64,000 bases of DNA, taken from positions 5,548,001 to 5,612,000 of the forward strand of contig JAMPIT010000890.1 in assembly GCA_026261815.1 (NCBI GenBank), given 5' to 3'. Source of the DNA: Monarcha castaneiventris obscurior. Lineage: Eukaryota; Chordata; Aves; Passeriformes; Monarchidae. Positions 1-12,379 of this stretch are shown here, piece after piece (position 1 is the first letter of the stretch; each line of letters starts with the position of its first letter). A program made the position numbers and the translations under genes. The notes under the pieces are model-generated. The model did not search any database. It worked only from the letters and a program-made list of their open reading frames with translations, and was not told the DNA's origin.

Positions 1-560
1 ATTTTTATAATGGGGAACCACTTTGATTTCTGTGGGATTAGATCATGGGAACCCTTTATTCCCCTTGGCTTTTCTCAAAGAGATGCAGCACATTCAATTA
101 ACAGCATCAGCCCGTCTGACTTTTACATATCTTCATGCCTTAAAGAAAGTATAACAGCATTTTATAACAATACCTAATAGAGATTAGGCCTAGCAAAGAA
201 CTCAGTGTAATCCTGTTACATAAGAGCAAGAATATTTTGCAGGCTGTAAATCAAATGCTTCACACAATAGAAAGCTCCGTCATTACCTTTTAAGCCAGAT
301 AAATGCTCCAAAAAAGCTTAACTAAAAGGTATATGTTGTGATAAATAATACACAAATCAAAATTTAATTGCTAATACGCTTGCCATTTGCTCGCAGTCAT
401 GCAACCTCTTTTTCTTCCACAGTAGAGCATGTGCAAAGCCCTTAGAAGCTCCACGCATTAAAATTGCAATTATGGAAACAATTTATAATCAATACGTGGT
501 TATTAGGGTAACCTGCATGTGTGGGATATTTTATAGCAATTATAATCCTGACAGTCCTTT
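1..560. other. Candidate conserved noncoding block, no gene
   Basis: This stretch is AT-rich unique sequence with no credible open frame and no repeat that I recognise. It carries several bicoid-like GATTA words (for example GGGATTAGA near 34-42 and AGATTAGG near 181-188) and long runs without homopolymers or obvious decay. Such texture is typical of deeply conserved noncoding elements flanking developmental genes. That is an impression from composition only, since no alignment was possible. It could equally be ordinary AT-rich intergenic DNA. Confidence 0.25.
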
Positions 561-3500
561 CTGAGAGCAAAATTTGCGTCTCGGTTTTTCCCTTTCAGGT
601 TTCAGTCCCCGCAGTGCCATCTACTGCTGAGATAATTTTGAAAGCTGAATTTAGTATTTCTTTGGGGGAGAATTTTCAGGGGCCGTTATCTGCAGGTGGA
701 ACACAAGCTCATAGGGAAAAAATAAATGGTTGCAAAAGCCCAGCAATTTCTGAATAAAATCTCACTACCCATAACTGGCTGAGACCAAAAGGAAAAAAAA
801 AAACCAACCAAACTAGGATTGCTCATTTGTAATCTCATGTTGCTGAAACCAAATGTTTCTTTGATCACTTCTCATTCACTCATGACAATTCATTACTCAG
901 CCAGTGGGAATTGTCCCAGCTCCAGTGAAAACCATGGAGTTATACCAGCTGCTATCAGTTAAACTTCTGGCTCAGAATTGTTAAGAAAAAGGTATGCAGA
1001 TTTGCTTTTTTGTTTTGGAAACATGGAAAAATTACTTCTGCCAACCAGACCCACAGCCTTGCTTATTTCTGAGTGATGAGAAGTCACTTCACTTTCTAAG
1101 AATTATTATTAAGTAATATGGCTAGTGAAGGACAGCTGAGGTAGGTTTTGGCATCTCTGGTTTAAGTTCAAGGGACGTGGAAGTGCTGGCATGATTTTGC
1201 CAGACCACTGCTAGCAAGAGAAGAGGTGCCTAAGGTAAGCTTCAAGATTCCCAAAAATAAGGAAAAAATATAAAAAATAGTGTGCTTTTTAAAAAAAAAA
1301 AAAATCTGAAATTATTTTTTCAGGTTAGAATACATCTTCCTCAGGTGGTACCTTGGAGGCCTTCATGTCTTATTCTTGCCTGGTTACATATTGCCTTCCC
1401 ATAAGAATAGCCTGTGCACTGGACTACCTCCCCCAGGATGCCTGTTTTCAAGCCAAAAAGGACATTTGGCTCTGCTCTGGCAAGGAGCTTCAGCTGTGGG
1501 AGAAAAGGGTACAAGACTCTGCACTGTACCCAAGACTGTGGGTTCCTTCCAGCAGGGCATTTATCACAGGGTAACGAGTGAAAGGGAACAACCATTTCTT
1601 GGCTGAGAGAGTCAACTTTGCAAACGGTTTCACTGTTAAAATAAACTTTGAAATAGCACCCCTCTGGAATTTATTTATGTGTTCATGGAGGTGAAGAGAG
1701 ATGTTTCTCTAGAGTTCTCTTCCAAGTATGCTGCAGGTGAGGTAAAGTCCCATCCAACCTGGCAAACACTCCTTGTTTAGGTGGGAGGAGTTGAGGTGTG
1801 TTTAGCAATAAGATCACTGTAAGAACAAGATCATGACCCAAACCAGGGTCACCTGAAAAGCTGGAGAAACAGTGATGTGAGTGAAGAGGTTTAGATGGGA
1901 GCTGACATCAAATGCTGAGGAGTGGTTAGTATTTGGAAAGGCTGAGGAGAAAACAAACTGAGAAGAGAGCAAGCGTGGCTGTGGAAGCAGTGAAAAGAGC
2001 ACAGACTGCAAGATGAAGGCTGCAGAGAGGATGCTGTGGGACAAAATGACAGGCAAAGCACTGAGGCAGGAGCAGGGATGCCATCTGTCCTATAGGATCA
2101 ACTTTTGGTAACACAGATATTGGGCCTTATGCAAATCTCTATGAATAATTCAGCATAACCAAATATTTCTTCCCACCCACCTTAGCAAGCTTCCTCCATC
2201 ACAAGTCAGAATAAATTTTATGAAGAGTAGCTAATGGTCATTTGTCTTTTTTGATTACTTTGGTGTCAGTATGACTTCATTTATTTATTTATTTTGTAGC
2301 TGGGCAGAGAAGGATGAGGTGGAACAGGAGATGTGGAGGGTTCCCACTGTCACTGGAAGCACCCAGCTTAGGATCCTGGGACAACACTGAGTTCATTGAT
2401 CATCCTTGGAGTATGCTCACCTCCTCCTAAGGAGCACGAAGCCTGGAAAGGTGAGTCTGCTGTTTTACACCACTCAGCACAACTTCCCATCTGCTGGGAA
2501 ATTCATTGATGCTACAGAGTGATATCCCCTGAAAGAAGCTGGTGATGGCCACCCCTAAGATGATTTTGCTTGCCACGCTGGGCATCATCTAGACTACTCA
2601 TCTTTCCAGCCAAACTAGTCCCTTTCCTTGCATTTCTCAAATGAGACCCCGAGTTTGCTAAATGAAAGGAGAAAAGGATTGATGAGGGAACTCTTTTTCC
2701 GGGCTTCTTACAAGAGTGAAGCACCAAGTGAAAAGAAGTAAACTTTAAAGTAGAGTTTGCCACTGTCCTGTCAAATCTGTTTATTTGGCCCTGGCTAAAT
2801 ATTTCAACCCAGAATAGCTCCAGCTGGTCACTTGCCTGTGAGAGAACTTGAATTTCAAAATATCCCCTTGATACACCCTGTGCCTCTGCTGGGAGCCCGG
2901 CTCGAGTCTGAGGGATTACATCTGGATGTTATTAAATTCTGCTGATCAGTGACAGAAGTGCCTTCAGAAAGCAGTGCTGAGCAGCTGCTTAATATTGTTT
3001 TCATGGTGGTAGGGAGGCAAATGTCTCTTGCACTGGCTAGAAAAAGGAGTTTGTCTCATTCCTAGAAGCATTATATTGTGGAAACACAGCTCAGAGTCAC
3101 ACTTTACAGGCTGGCTGCCAAAACTTCAGCAGAAACAGAAGAGCTTCAAATAATTAGCTAGACAGCGCCTAGCAGGTGTCACTTTGGAACTCTTTGGTGA
3201 TGATAATCCTGAAAAGATTGCAGAGAGGTGATTTGACCAGAGAAAACAGGTCTGCTACTCACATATTCCTTCATGAGCAACCACTCTCCTTGCTAATGCA
3301 CCAGTTCTGATAGGAAGCAGCTTGACAAAAACATCTGCAATTTGAACTGCAACTCAAAAAAAGAATAAATTACTCCTTTAGGTTGGCAGAAAAAAAAAAT
3401 AATTCCCCCCCTACCCCCAAACAAATCAATACAATGTCTTGAATTGGGAAAGGATGCTGTGTAATTGGAATACAGATCCTGCATGAAACCTTGATTCTAA

Positions 3501-3788
3501 TCTGAGGTATTTAATACTTTCTGCCACAATAAAAGAAGAGAATTAATGGACTCAGTGGGAAACCTAGATGATATTTAGCTCTGAATCAGACTATTATTTT
3601 ACACTTGGCATTGATAGGAGTCAAAATGAGGCCACAAGCCCAAGACTTTCTCAGCAACTTGTGAGTGCCAATTCCCTTTATATTCCCATGATCCCTGCTT
3701 GGAGGCTTCCTTTTCTCCAGCTCTCAATCACAGCACCAGAAAACTGAAGTAATAAATAATGAAGCCACTTCAGGCTAAATGTGGGTAA

Positions 3789-3804
3789 AAAATGCATGCA
3801 TTTT
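3789..3804. repeat. 16-bp perfect palindrome around ATGCATGCAT
   Basis: The sequence AAAATGCATGCATTTT is its own reverse complement over 16 bases. It is an RY-type palindrome (two overlapping ATGCAT words) in AT-rich surroundings. It could bind POU or other homeodomain dimers, or it may be chance. Nothing around it supports a specific role. Confidence 0.6.
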
Positions 3805-6800
3805 CTCTCTTTTTAAATGTGTGCCTATTGCATATACATGTAAGATCTATCTGACAAATGATAAAATATATGGTAAGGAGGCAGACATTTATTACAGAAA
3901 ATTTGCTCTATGAATGCATGCTTTACCAAAACGTGTTTCTTGCTCTATAAAGAAGGGACTTTCTTCTCAGTGGTCTGATCTTTATGGCAAGCGTGTATAT
4001 TTGGGATGAATTGAACAGGGACAGGATCTCAACACATTTTTGCACTTTCCAGTGGCAAAAAATGATAGATTTTTGCAATCTTTTTTCCCCCAATATTAAG
4101 AGACCATGTAAGAAATGGGGCAGAGGAGGGAATGTCATGAATAAAACAAAAATGTGGGAAGCTCTCCAAATCCATCCTAGAGTATCTTTCCAAGGACAGG
4201 ATTTATTTGGAAGGCATCTTTGCAGTGGTTCTCAGGATTCCTTGGATGTATCAGAAGAGCTGTGTTGCCCTGACCAAGCTCACTGTTGTGCTGACTGCAA
4301 ACCACATAATACTGCATGCAGAAGCCATTATTTATAAACATAGATGTCCGATGAGTCCTCGTGATACCTTCAAAAGCGGATGTGTAAGGTTATGAATATC
4401 CTGCTCCAAGCCAAATGGCAAGCAGGGAGCAGAAATGAGGCTGGGATTTGAGAGCTCCCAGTTCCTATGCCTTTCTTGCAAACCCTGTCACACAAAGATG
4501 AGGTGTGAGAGCAACAGCACAACAAGAAAAACGCTGCTGATGATCACCAGGTGCTGTGTACTCACTCTGATGGTATTCTGGATGCCTCCGGTCAAGTAAT
4601 CTGGCTTCCCTCTTGGCTGAAATACCTAAAGGCTGACCTCAGGTATTTGGAAACCAAGAGGTACAGCAAATCATCAGCAATGCGTTTGCCAGATCCCACA
4701 GAGCAAGGATGTGTGGCTCAGCAAGGGAGAGGAGGGGCAGTGAGGTACCCTCCAGCAAAACCAGATGATGGACAGTAGGAAAACAAAGAGGAACCCTACT
4801 CGTGTAGATTTTGTCAAAGAAAGGGCTATGGGATTGCCCTGGGGAACAGAGAACCACATGAGCAGCTTGTTGGCTTTGGGCTCAATGGCCAGGTTCATTG
4901 CAAGCATATTTTTCCCTTTTACTTAGAAACAGATGTCTAGAAAGACAGATGAGAAAATCTGTTTGAGAAAGACTTAAGAGGGGTTTCTCTCTCCTTCCCT
5001 AGAGCAAATGCTCATAACAGGAGATTGCTTTGTGATATTCCTGGAGCCATCGAAACATTTTCAGGCTGGGGAAGCCCCATCTGAGTGCCGAGAGGAAGGG
5101 CTCAGCTGCAGGGCTCAGGTAACTCACGGCTGACTGGCTCCTTTCAGACCTGCAGTGTTCTATTTCACAGGCCAGTCCTGCTCTGCAGAGGCTTGAGTGT
5201 AGCTTGATAGAAGAATGGTGGTTTTGTCCTCCCTATCTTTTCTACAAAATGACCTTTGTCTTTATAATCTGATGGGCTCAAATGTTTGATAATCTCAGAT
5301 TTGTTGGTAGTGGATATCATGTGTTGGCAATCCCCAAATTGTGCAGCCACATTTTAAAAATAATTGTGCTGAAGTGAAGATAAGCTTTTGTCTCCAACTA
5401 CAGGCTTTAATAAAGCCTGTGTATCAGAGGATGGTGATCCAAGCCAATTTAACCTAATTGACCCTCCTAAGCCTTTGTTCTTATCTAAAAGCTCATTCTT
5501 TGCCAGTCAGGCTCATGATACCTGTGGCTTGAAAAGTGTAATTTTTAATGACCCATTATCTACAGCATTCCTGATCCAGATTAATAAATGCAGGTATCCA
5601 CCTGTAGATGGATGATTGATTTAGTTACAGTGGTCCCATTCAGTCATTTAGGGAGAAGCAGTCTGCTAAAGCAGCAAAATGAAGATGAGATGGAGGGGGC
5701 CTGAGGGCAGGATTTACCTTGACAGAGGAAGCAATTTCAACTAAGAGAAATCCAGTGTTGCCTATTTAATACTCCATGGAGTATGAAAAGGCCTTTCAGA
5801 AATAATTATTCTCTCTATATAGTGTAGTAACGAGGAAAAATTTAGTTGCTGCAAAACGAATTCAACATTTTCCTGTAAATTTTGATGGCTCATTTGGCAT
5901 TACATTTTGGAAGTGGAGAAGGAAGGAGCATGCCATGCTGCTCTGCTCAGGGCTGGGTGGCCTGTGAGCATGCTGCCAGCAAATCTTGCTGGCTACATCA
6001 GGAAAGAGGCCTCCAGCACCAGCACAGATCCCTGCTTTTGTTGTCTTGTGTCCTGCAGCCCAAGGAGAGTGTTCAGACAAGAAAGGAAATGGGAACACAA
6101 TTCCTGTGGCATGATGAGGAATACCACATAGCAGCTCAGGCGGAGAGGGAATTGGAGAGAGAGCCTGGGAGCAGGTAGATTAATCCATCTAAAGGGCACA
6201 CAGTGGTTTGGCTGGATACCTGATGTGAATTCAGAAGAACAGATCTGCTTCTTGCTTCTGAGCGGGAATACAAATGAGAAAATGAACTCCAACCACTTCC
6301 CCCTCTGAAAGAGTGAAGCAGGACCCAGTGTGCTGCCCCACCAAAAGCAGGGCAGATCCAGCACAGCAACAAGGCTTGCTGGGAGCCTCGGGAAGTCTAC
6401 TCATTAGACATTTTTGCTAGTTTCTCATTGTAGAGGTTTGCTCTGCTCACTCCCATGGGCTCTGCTGGCAGTGGGCAGCTGTTTTGAATCGCTGACCCCA
6501 GCTGGCTGGAGCAAACATCTGCCTTTCATCCAGACACAGCTGCTTCTGGGGTCAGGACTGCATCACAAGGAGGAAGCTTGCCCTCAGTTGAACCTTATGT
6601 TGTTGCTTTTAGGGGGAGGACTGAAAAAGAGCTTTAGCCTGTATTTAGTCCATGTGTTCTCTGCTTCTGTTTGAAAGCTCCCTGTGGAGGGGTCTCCATT
6701 TTGCTGTTGACTGGAGAGGGCATCTTAGGAGGTGGATAGGGATCCATTCCCCATGTCCCTCCCGAACACTTGCAGGGCAAACAGCTCTGTTCCTTGGGAC

Positions 6801-6854
6801 TGATGGCTCAAAGGCCTGGTGTTTCTTGTGCTGTTCACAGTAACACAAGAGGAT

Positions 6855-6891
6855 CATGTGTGCACACACTCACGTATGTGCACGCACACAT
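6855..6891. repeat. Alternating purine-pyrimidine TG/CA tract
   Basis: About 37 bases alternate purine and pyrimidine almost perfectly (TGTGTGCACACAC, then ACGTATGTGCACGCACACAT), with one break near the middle. Such tracts are degenerate (CA)n microsatellites and can adopt Z-DNA under negative supercoiling. It is probably a decayed microsatellite. No gene lies nearby. Confidence 0.6.
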
Positions 6892-7009
6892 TGTACCTAC
6901 AGAAAAACTTGCAGGCTTTTGGGTAGCATCCTGAGGGGCTGTGTCAGGTGGCACTTTCTCTTTTAGTTGTTGGCTTGGGAACTATTACAAAGTCCCTTGC
7001 GATTCTGTG

Positions 7010-7430
7010 GGCTCAGATGCATGAACACACAGATCCAGAGGTGACTTCAGTAATATGAATCCGACGGCAAGGAGCTGAGAAGGGCACTTGCACAGAGTTC
7101 CAAGAGAGCAGTTTATTGCTACAACTCCTGAAGGTTTCCAGTGGCAAATGGCCCCCACCACGTGACGGGGCGATCTTAAGTACAGGGGAGTGGCTGACAA
7201 CAAGAGCCAACCAGGGAATCAGAACTGGGGTACATCACCACCACCGAACAGGCATCCTGGGAGAGGCCTCTCTCTATCATAACCAATAATTCTTTGGCAC
7301 CAGAGACTATCTTATCAAGAACACTCTGTCCCTTATACCACAGGTTAATCACCCACTACAGGGAACCACAACCTTTCGCATTCCTGCCTGGTTTCAACAC
7401 TTGCCTCTTCAAATGAGCCCTATGCCAGGC
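7010..7430 (-). mobile_element. Probable old endogenous-retrovirus LTR, termini unresolved
   Basis: Read on the minus strand, this block has the order expected of an LTR. First comes a U3-like part. Then there is a TATA-like TACTTAAG (plus-strand 7175-7182). About 60 bases later an AATAAA polyadenylation signal follows (7112-7117 on the plus strand). After that is a U5-like tail containing CTTGCCGTCGGATTC. GC and CpG content are higher than in the flanks, as is usual for LTRs. I could not find TG/CA termini with a matching target-site duplication, so the ends are approximate, and no internal retroviral coding sequence adjoins it. It would be a solo LTR or fragment. The alternative is a unique sequence with a chance polyadenylation signal. 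Confidence 0.45.
7112..7117 (-). promoter_or_regulatory. AATAAA polyadenylation signal of the probable LTR
   Basis: The plus strand reads TTTATT, which is AATAAA on the minus strand, preceded by GTAGC and followed by CTGCTCTCTTGG. It lies about 60 bases downstream (minus strand) of a TATA-like element, the compact spacing seen in LTRs with a short R region. Whether it functions is unknown. Confidence 0.4.
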
Positions 7431-9979
7431 AAGCTATTCACGTTGGGGTCAGTCAGGGAGACTGTTTGGGATCATCACCTGCGATGTTTAGCAGGACTCA
7501 GCTGCAACTTGCAATAAAAGACATCTCTTCCTCCCATCATACTCCGCTCAGTATTTCTGCAAAGAGTGCCAAAGAAGTCAGCTCCATAGGGAGCAGACAA
7601 GAAGGGGGTGGCAGGACTCACATCTTTGTAGCATCAAAAAATGCTACATTTATTATTAAAATTTTTTTTTTTCTTTTTACCCTTTGTATTCCATGTATGA
7701 CTAATTTCTCTAGTTGCTCTTGCCCATCCTTACGTGCTGTCTGTGTCTGGTGGAAATGGGCTAGGCCTCTCTGGCCACCAGCAAAAAGCAGATATAATGA
7801 TTTTATTACATGGAAAAAGTATGATTTTGACAGGAGGAGCTGCACACATTGCCCTGGGTGCCAGTCTGGAGCAAGGAATGTGCTTTGGGACAATAGCAGG
7901 ACCTACCCACCACCACAGGGGGTTTCCTAGACCTCAGCCACTATTTTTCTGCTCCAGCCTCAAACTTTGGTTTCTGCTGCATCTCCTGCTATGTTTAGGC
8001 TTCAAAATGAAATTTCCAAGCTGTACCAAGCTTGTGCAGCATGTGTAGAAAATTATCAGGGCCCCATGGCCCCCCCTAATTGCCTATTCCAGCCTCAGCT
8101 GGGTCTCCACCTGCAGTGTCTACCCATATCACCCACTTAAGCCCTGGCTCTGGCCATGGTTGAGGGTGCTGGGAAGCAGCGTGTGCTGGGGAATAGCTTA
8201 TGGGGCAAAATGAATCTGAGGGAGTATGCGCTTGTCTCCTCCAGGAATTATACAGGTTGAGTGAGCTTTTAATTGCAGTGAGGGGAGTTCAAGAGCAGCT
8301 GCATTTCCTCTTGCTTGTGGCAGTGTGAGAGTGTAAGTCAATGCTGGGAGTCCAGTGGCTGAGCCTTTGATGATCTGCTGCCTGCAAAACAAGCAGGGAT
8401 TGAGGTAGGAACTTCTTTGTCCTGGGTTTGTAGGGAGCAGCTGTTGTGTTTATGAGCATGATGTGATGAATTGTGGTGTTTGTGACCCAAGAATCATTTG
8501 CAAGTGGTTGCTCATTCTCTGGGAGGCCTCTTGTGGAGAAATCTGAGCCCTTTGGGGAAGCTCAAGTCTGCAAAGCAATCTCAAGGGAGGACAAGATGTT
8601 TTTTACCAGGGAGGGTCAGAGATGGGAGGAATTAAGTGTGCTGGGCAGTGGTGTGAGATTAGGTGCTGTGATGAGAGACTAGGTTAGGAGGTAAAGCAAG
8701 GTGCCGCTGCCTTAATTATGGCATTTGACTTTTTATCCCTATAATGAATAGTCCAACGGAATCAGATCCCAGCTGTGCCATCCCATGCTTGTCTCACTGA
8801 CTATCAGCACTTCAAGATGCTTCAAAGGAGCGTGCAGTCAGCAGCTGGTGTTAGTCAAGAGTAATCCTACCCTATTGGAAAGGAAGCGGGGGGGAAATAT
8901 ATTTGACAGTGAGTGAAACAGAGCAGCTTCTGTAGGAGATTGTCCTAGACCAGATTCAGCAGAGAGAAACATAGAGAGGCAGTCCAGAAATCAAAGTGCA
9001 TGGAGGACAGTAAATGCCACTGTGTGTGTCAGGAGAGACGTGGTGTTTCAAAAGTGGGCAGTGAACTCATGTAGATTTCCCCTTCATGCCATAGATGTAT
9101 TTATTCAGCTACAAAAAATAGAAAAGGTGACACTCTCTTTTTTCATCGTGAGGCCCACCTACAGAATTCAATATTGTAATATTACAGAAAAGCCATTAGT
9201 ATGGTCTTTAATAAAATACTTAGACCTGACAGGTAGGTTATTGACTATTACGAAGCTGTTAGATTTAATATGAATCTCCTTGGCAAACCCTGGTGTTCAT
9301 CACGTTTTCATGAGTAGCACGAGTTTGTAGATATTTCCAGATGTGGCCTCAGAGTGGAGAGCAACTCAGATAGAAATTGCAAAAGCAGCTAAATGATGCA
9401 TGGGCTGAAATTCCGCTTCCAATCAGACCCAGAGCATGCTGTGAAAAGATTTAGTGAGTTACCTCCCAGTGGTTTGAAAATCTCCTGAACACTTTACCCA
9501 GTTGCTGTGGGAGAGAGAGGAGTGGGCAGAAACTGGTTTATCTAACTTTTATATTAATTTTATCATAGAGATTACTTTAAATCCTGAAGAAGAAGGTTAT
9601 ATAACCCTGTTAGCATTTGTTGTTGCAGCTTTGAAGTGCAGCACAAGTGTCTGATCCCTGATTTTGTTTTGACTTTTTAAACATCTTACTGTAGGCAACA
9701 TCCTAACTCTTTTCTCTGTATGACATGCTGCTCTTTTTTGCACTGCCTTCAAGTTTACGATTTCCTAATATTATCTTGTGTGATTTTTGGAAAAAATCTC
9801 CCTTCTGCCTTCCCTGGCACACAGTTTGGTCAGTCCTAATTGATCTCCCACAGAGGAGAAGGAAGGGCTGCTGTGAAGTTCCCTGTTTTCTCTACTGTAG
9901 CTCCACAGCTTCCATCTTCAGTGCTTAAATTTATTTTGAAGACATGCCCAGAGATGTCCCCGGTGCAAGTCGTAGTGTT
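7431..9979. other. Unique noncoding DNA, no gene supported
   Basis: Nothing gene-like is visible. The two overlapping open frames around 7466-8048 (154 and 104 codons) run through a poly-T tract (7662-7672) and contain low-complexity and cysteine-rich translations typical of chance frames. No repeats were recognised apart from that T run. Confidence 0.65.
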
Positions 9980-10039
9980 GCTCCTCTAGGTACTGTACAA
10001 ACACCAATAATAAACCCCATGTCTTTGGGAACAGGAGCT
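9980..10039 (+). repeat. Ancient sauropsid interspersed-repeat fragment
   Basis: The core CTAGGTACTGTACAAACAC followed by AATAATAAA, and ending near CAGGAGCT, resembles a very common dispersed repeat that I know from turtle and crocodilian genomes (core CTAGGCGCTGTACAAACAC). The match is from memory and covers only about 60 bases. The family name is uncertain. It would be a relic predating the bird radiation. Confidence 0.4.
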
Positions 10040-10379
10040 GTGGGGCTCCTAAACAGAAGGGGCAGATTTTCAGAGAGGGGCTTTGCTAAAACTGATCCAG
10101 CTGCTGTCTATGGGAGATATGTGCTCTAGCAATCACAAAGCAAACAGGCATCATCTGATTTCCCTGTGCTGGGGTCCTCTTTCTTTATATGATTTGGGTT
10201 TTTTTTTTTAAGATAAGATACTATTGCACAGCCTCCCTGCTGAGCATTCCTGTTGTCCAGGCTGGTGCTATCGAGTTTTGCCTTTGCCAGTTGGCTCCCA
10301 CATTTCCATAAGTCTGGTGCGAGCTGTGAATGCTGTTGTGGTATCTTCCCAGGCTTCTGAATCAAATCAAAGGGTTATT

Positions 10380-10960
10380 TGAGCATTGAGGGAATGAACA
10401 CATTTGGCACAAGAAATTGTAAATAAATGGTGACTAAAACAGACAAGGGGTTTTTTGGTAAATTGAAGGCATTGGCCAAAAAACTTTGGTAACAAATTTT
10501 TAGAGACTAAATTACTGTCTGACAACTATTGTTGTCCTAAAGAAAGCACCCAAATATGCTGTGTGGACAACATTAGGACAACTTGAAAGAGTTAACATCT
10601 AATCAGAGATTTGGTTTCCTTGATTGACAGACAATTTTCAAAAAGAGTGCCGTTTGTCAAGAAGTCATTCCCTTCTTCTTCCAGAAATCTCTCTTTGAAA
10701 CCAGGGCAGGCAATTTCCTGCCTGTGATGGCATTCAAGACATGAGATACCCTTGTCTTTGACAGCAAAGGACACTGGTTTCATTTGAGCTTTTTCCTTTA
10801 TCACTGACAACAATAAAATTGTCAAGTGTGTGATTTGAAACATCAAATTCGGTATGAACTTTTGTGTAAGCAAGGGACATTGGACATAATAACTTTTTTC
10901 TCCCATCTGAACTGATATATGGGACATCCAAATTGACAAATGGTAAAGATTGGCTGATGT
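10380..10960. promoter_or_regulatory. Candidate enhancer: PBX-MEIS site and GACAA/TTGTC cluster
   Basis: The decamer TGATTGACAG at 10621-10630 is an exact match to the canonical composite PBX-MEIS/PREP (TALE homeodomain) site. About 90 bases upstream lies the palindrome GACAACTATTGTTGTC (10521-10536), which embeds AACAATAG, the classical SOX-type site, on the minus strand. A second inverted pair, TGACAA...TTGTCA, spans 10805-10824. GACAA or TTGTC recurs about nine times between 10520 and 10825. There is no coding frame of note. A developmental enhancer is a reasonable inference, but conservation and activity are untested, and the SOX reading depends on a short motif. Confidence 0.35.
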
Positions 10961-12379
10961 ATGTGTATGGTAGCTTATGTATGAACTATCAACAGACCAG
11001 CAAGGTTATAATGAAGTCATCTTTTGAATTTAATAATAAATTTCCCTTTCTCAGCATTGGTCCAAGGTAATGAAGTGATGCTTCTTAGCAGTGAAGACAA
11101 AGAAGGGCTTTGGAGCTGAGGAAGTGCCCATTTTGATTGCAGGCATGGAAATACTGTCTGTCAAATCACAGTAGTATTATTTTATTTTTATAGAGAAGCT
11201 GGATGCATTTGAACCTGACCCAAAAGCCCAAAGCTATCTCTCTCCATTTGGAACACATCAATCATGTTAAGCAACTGATGATTCTGAGCATTTTAGTTCT
11301 TGAGTGCCTAAACAGTAAGATTTGAAAGTCACCTGCATTTTAGGTTTGCTAACTTGTATAGAAAGTCTGTGTGTTATGTAGAGACAAATGAGATCTTTAT
11401 ATATCCTTTCAGATACTGGCCCAGAGCTTCACTTTGTTGGAGTGTAAGTGCTACAAGGTGTGGCTGAGCTGGTTCATAGAGAGGAGAGCAGACTTTGCCT
11501 TGTGAGCCGTGACTTCAGTGTGAAATGTCAAACCACTAATCTTTGTGTGATGTGTATCACTGTATTGTAGCTGTGGCCAGGTGAACTGTAATATCAGTTT
11601 TTAACCCTGTGATTGAGTCCTCAGAAGGCTTCAGCTTGTCATGAGTATGAAATACTTTTCAAAGTTTTGTGGGCTTTTTTGTCTTTTAAAAATAAACTGG
11701 CATTGCCATGAAGCTGCACCTCAATACCTTTTAAAGTGAGTCTTTATAGTGGGAATTATCTCAAAGTATTGGTCTGTAGACTGAGAAGAGCCAAATCCTT
11801 AAGCCAAAGTTGCTTGTTAAGAACAGGGGTGGAGCGAAAGGTTAACAGGGATCAGAGCTTACATCAGCTATGTAAAAGCTCAGAGGAAAACCAAATGGAC
11901 ACATGTTTAAATGCGATAAATTCACAGCTGCGCATGGTCTGTTATAAAAGTCACTCTCCACACTTGTGCTTTTGCCCCTCCCCAGGCACAATACCCAGGA
12001 TTTTCCCTTCACCACTGGGGTTAAGTGCAGCTGTGGGCATGGCTGGTTGTAGGGTTGGATCTGGCTGATGGTAACATGGTGTGTTGCCAAAACCCATTTG
12101 CATTCAACATTGTGCCTTACACCCAAAATTTGAGCAAAAAGGGAAGATGGTGGAACTATGCTGGATAAATAGTGGGGTCCCACAGAGGCAATCCAGAAGC
12201 ATGACTCATTTTTATGTTAGTAGACAATGGCCCCCAGGCCAATGTATTGGTTTTAACTCCCAGTCCTCTTTCCACTCTTAAATTACTACTACCTCCAGCC
12301 CCCAAAGAGCAAAAATACATGATGCTACAAGTTCTTTGTAAGAGCAATTTAGCTTTTGGTGCTGAGTGGCACTGTTACT
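10961..12379. other. Unique noncoding DNA, no gene supported
   Basis: Ordinary moderately AT-rich sequence. The two opposing frames of about 110 codons around 11736-12183 overlap antiparallel and match nothing known. No transposon was recognised. Confidence 0.65.

Larger units (their letters stand above)
561..7009. other. Unique noncoding DNA, no gene supported
   Basis: Six kilobases were read on both strands without finding a gene, RNA gene or clear transposon. The open frames here are short (all under about 125 codons), overlap one another on opposite strands, match no family I know and lack paired splice-site context. Small simple repeats are present: a 14-base A run at 1291-1304 and an ATTT run at about 2279-2295. 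No CpG-dense promoter-like patch is visible. Confidence 0.7.

Noticed and set aside
7466..8048. Overlapping 154- and 104-codon plus-strand frames
   Set aside because: They run through a poly-T tract, have low-complexity translations and no recognisable domain.
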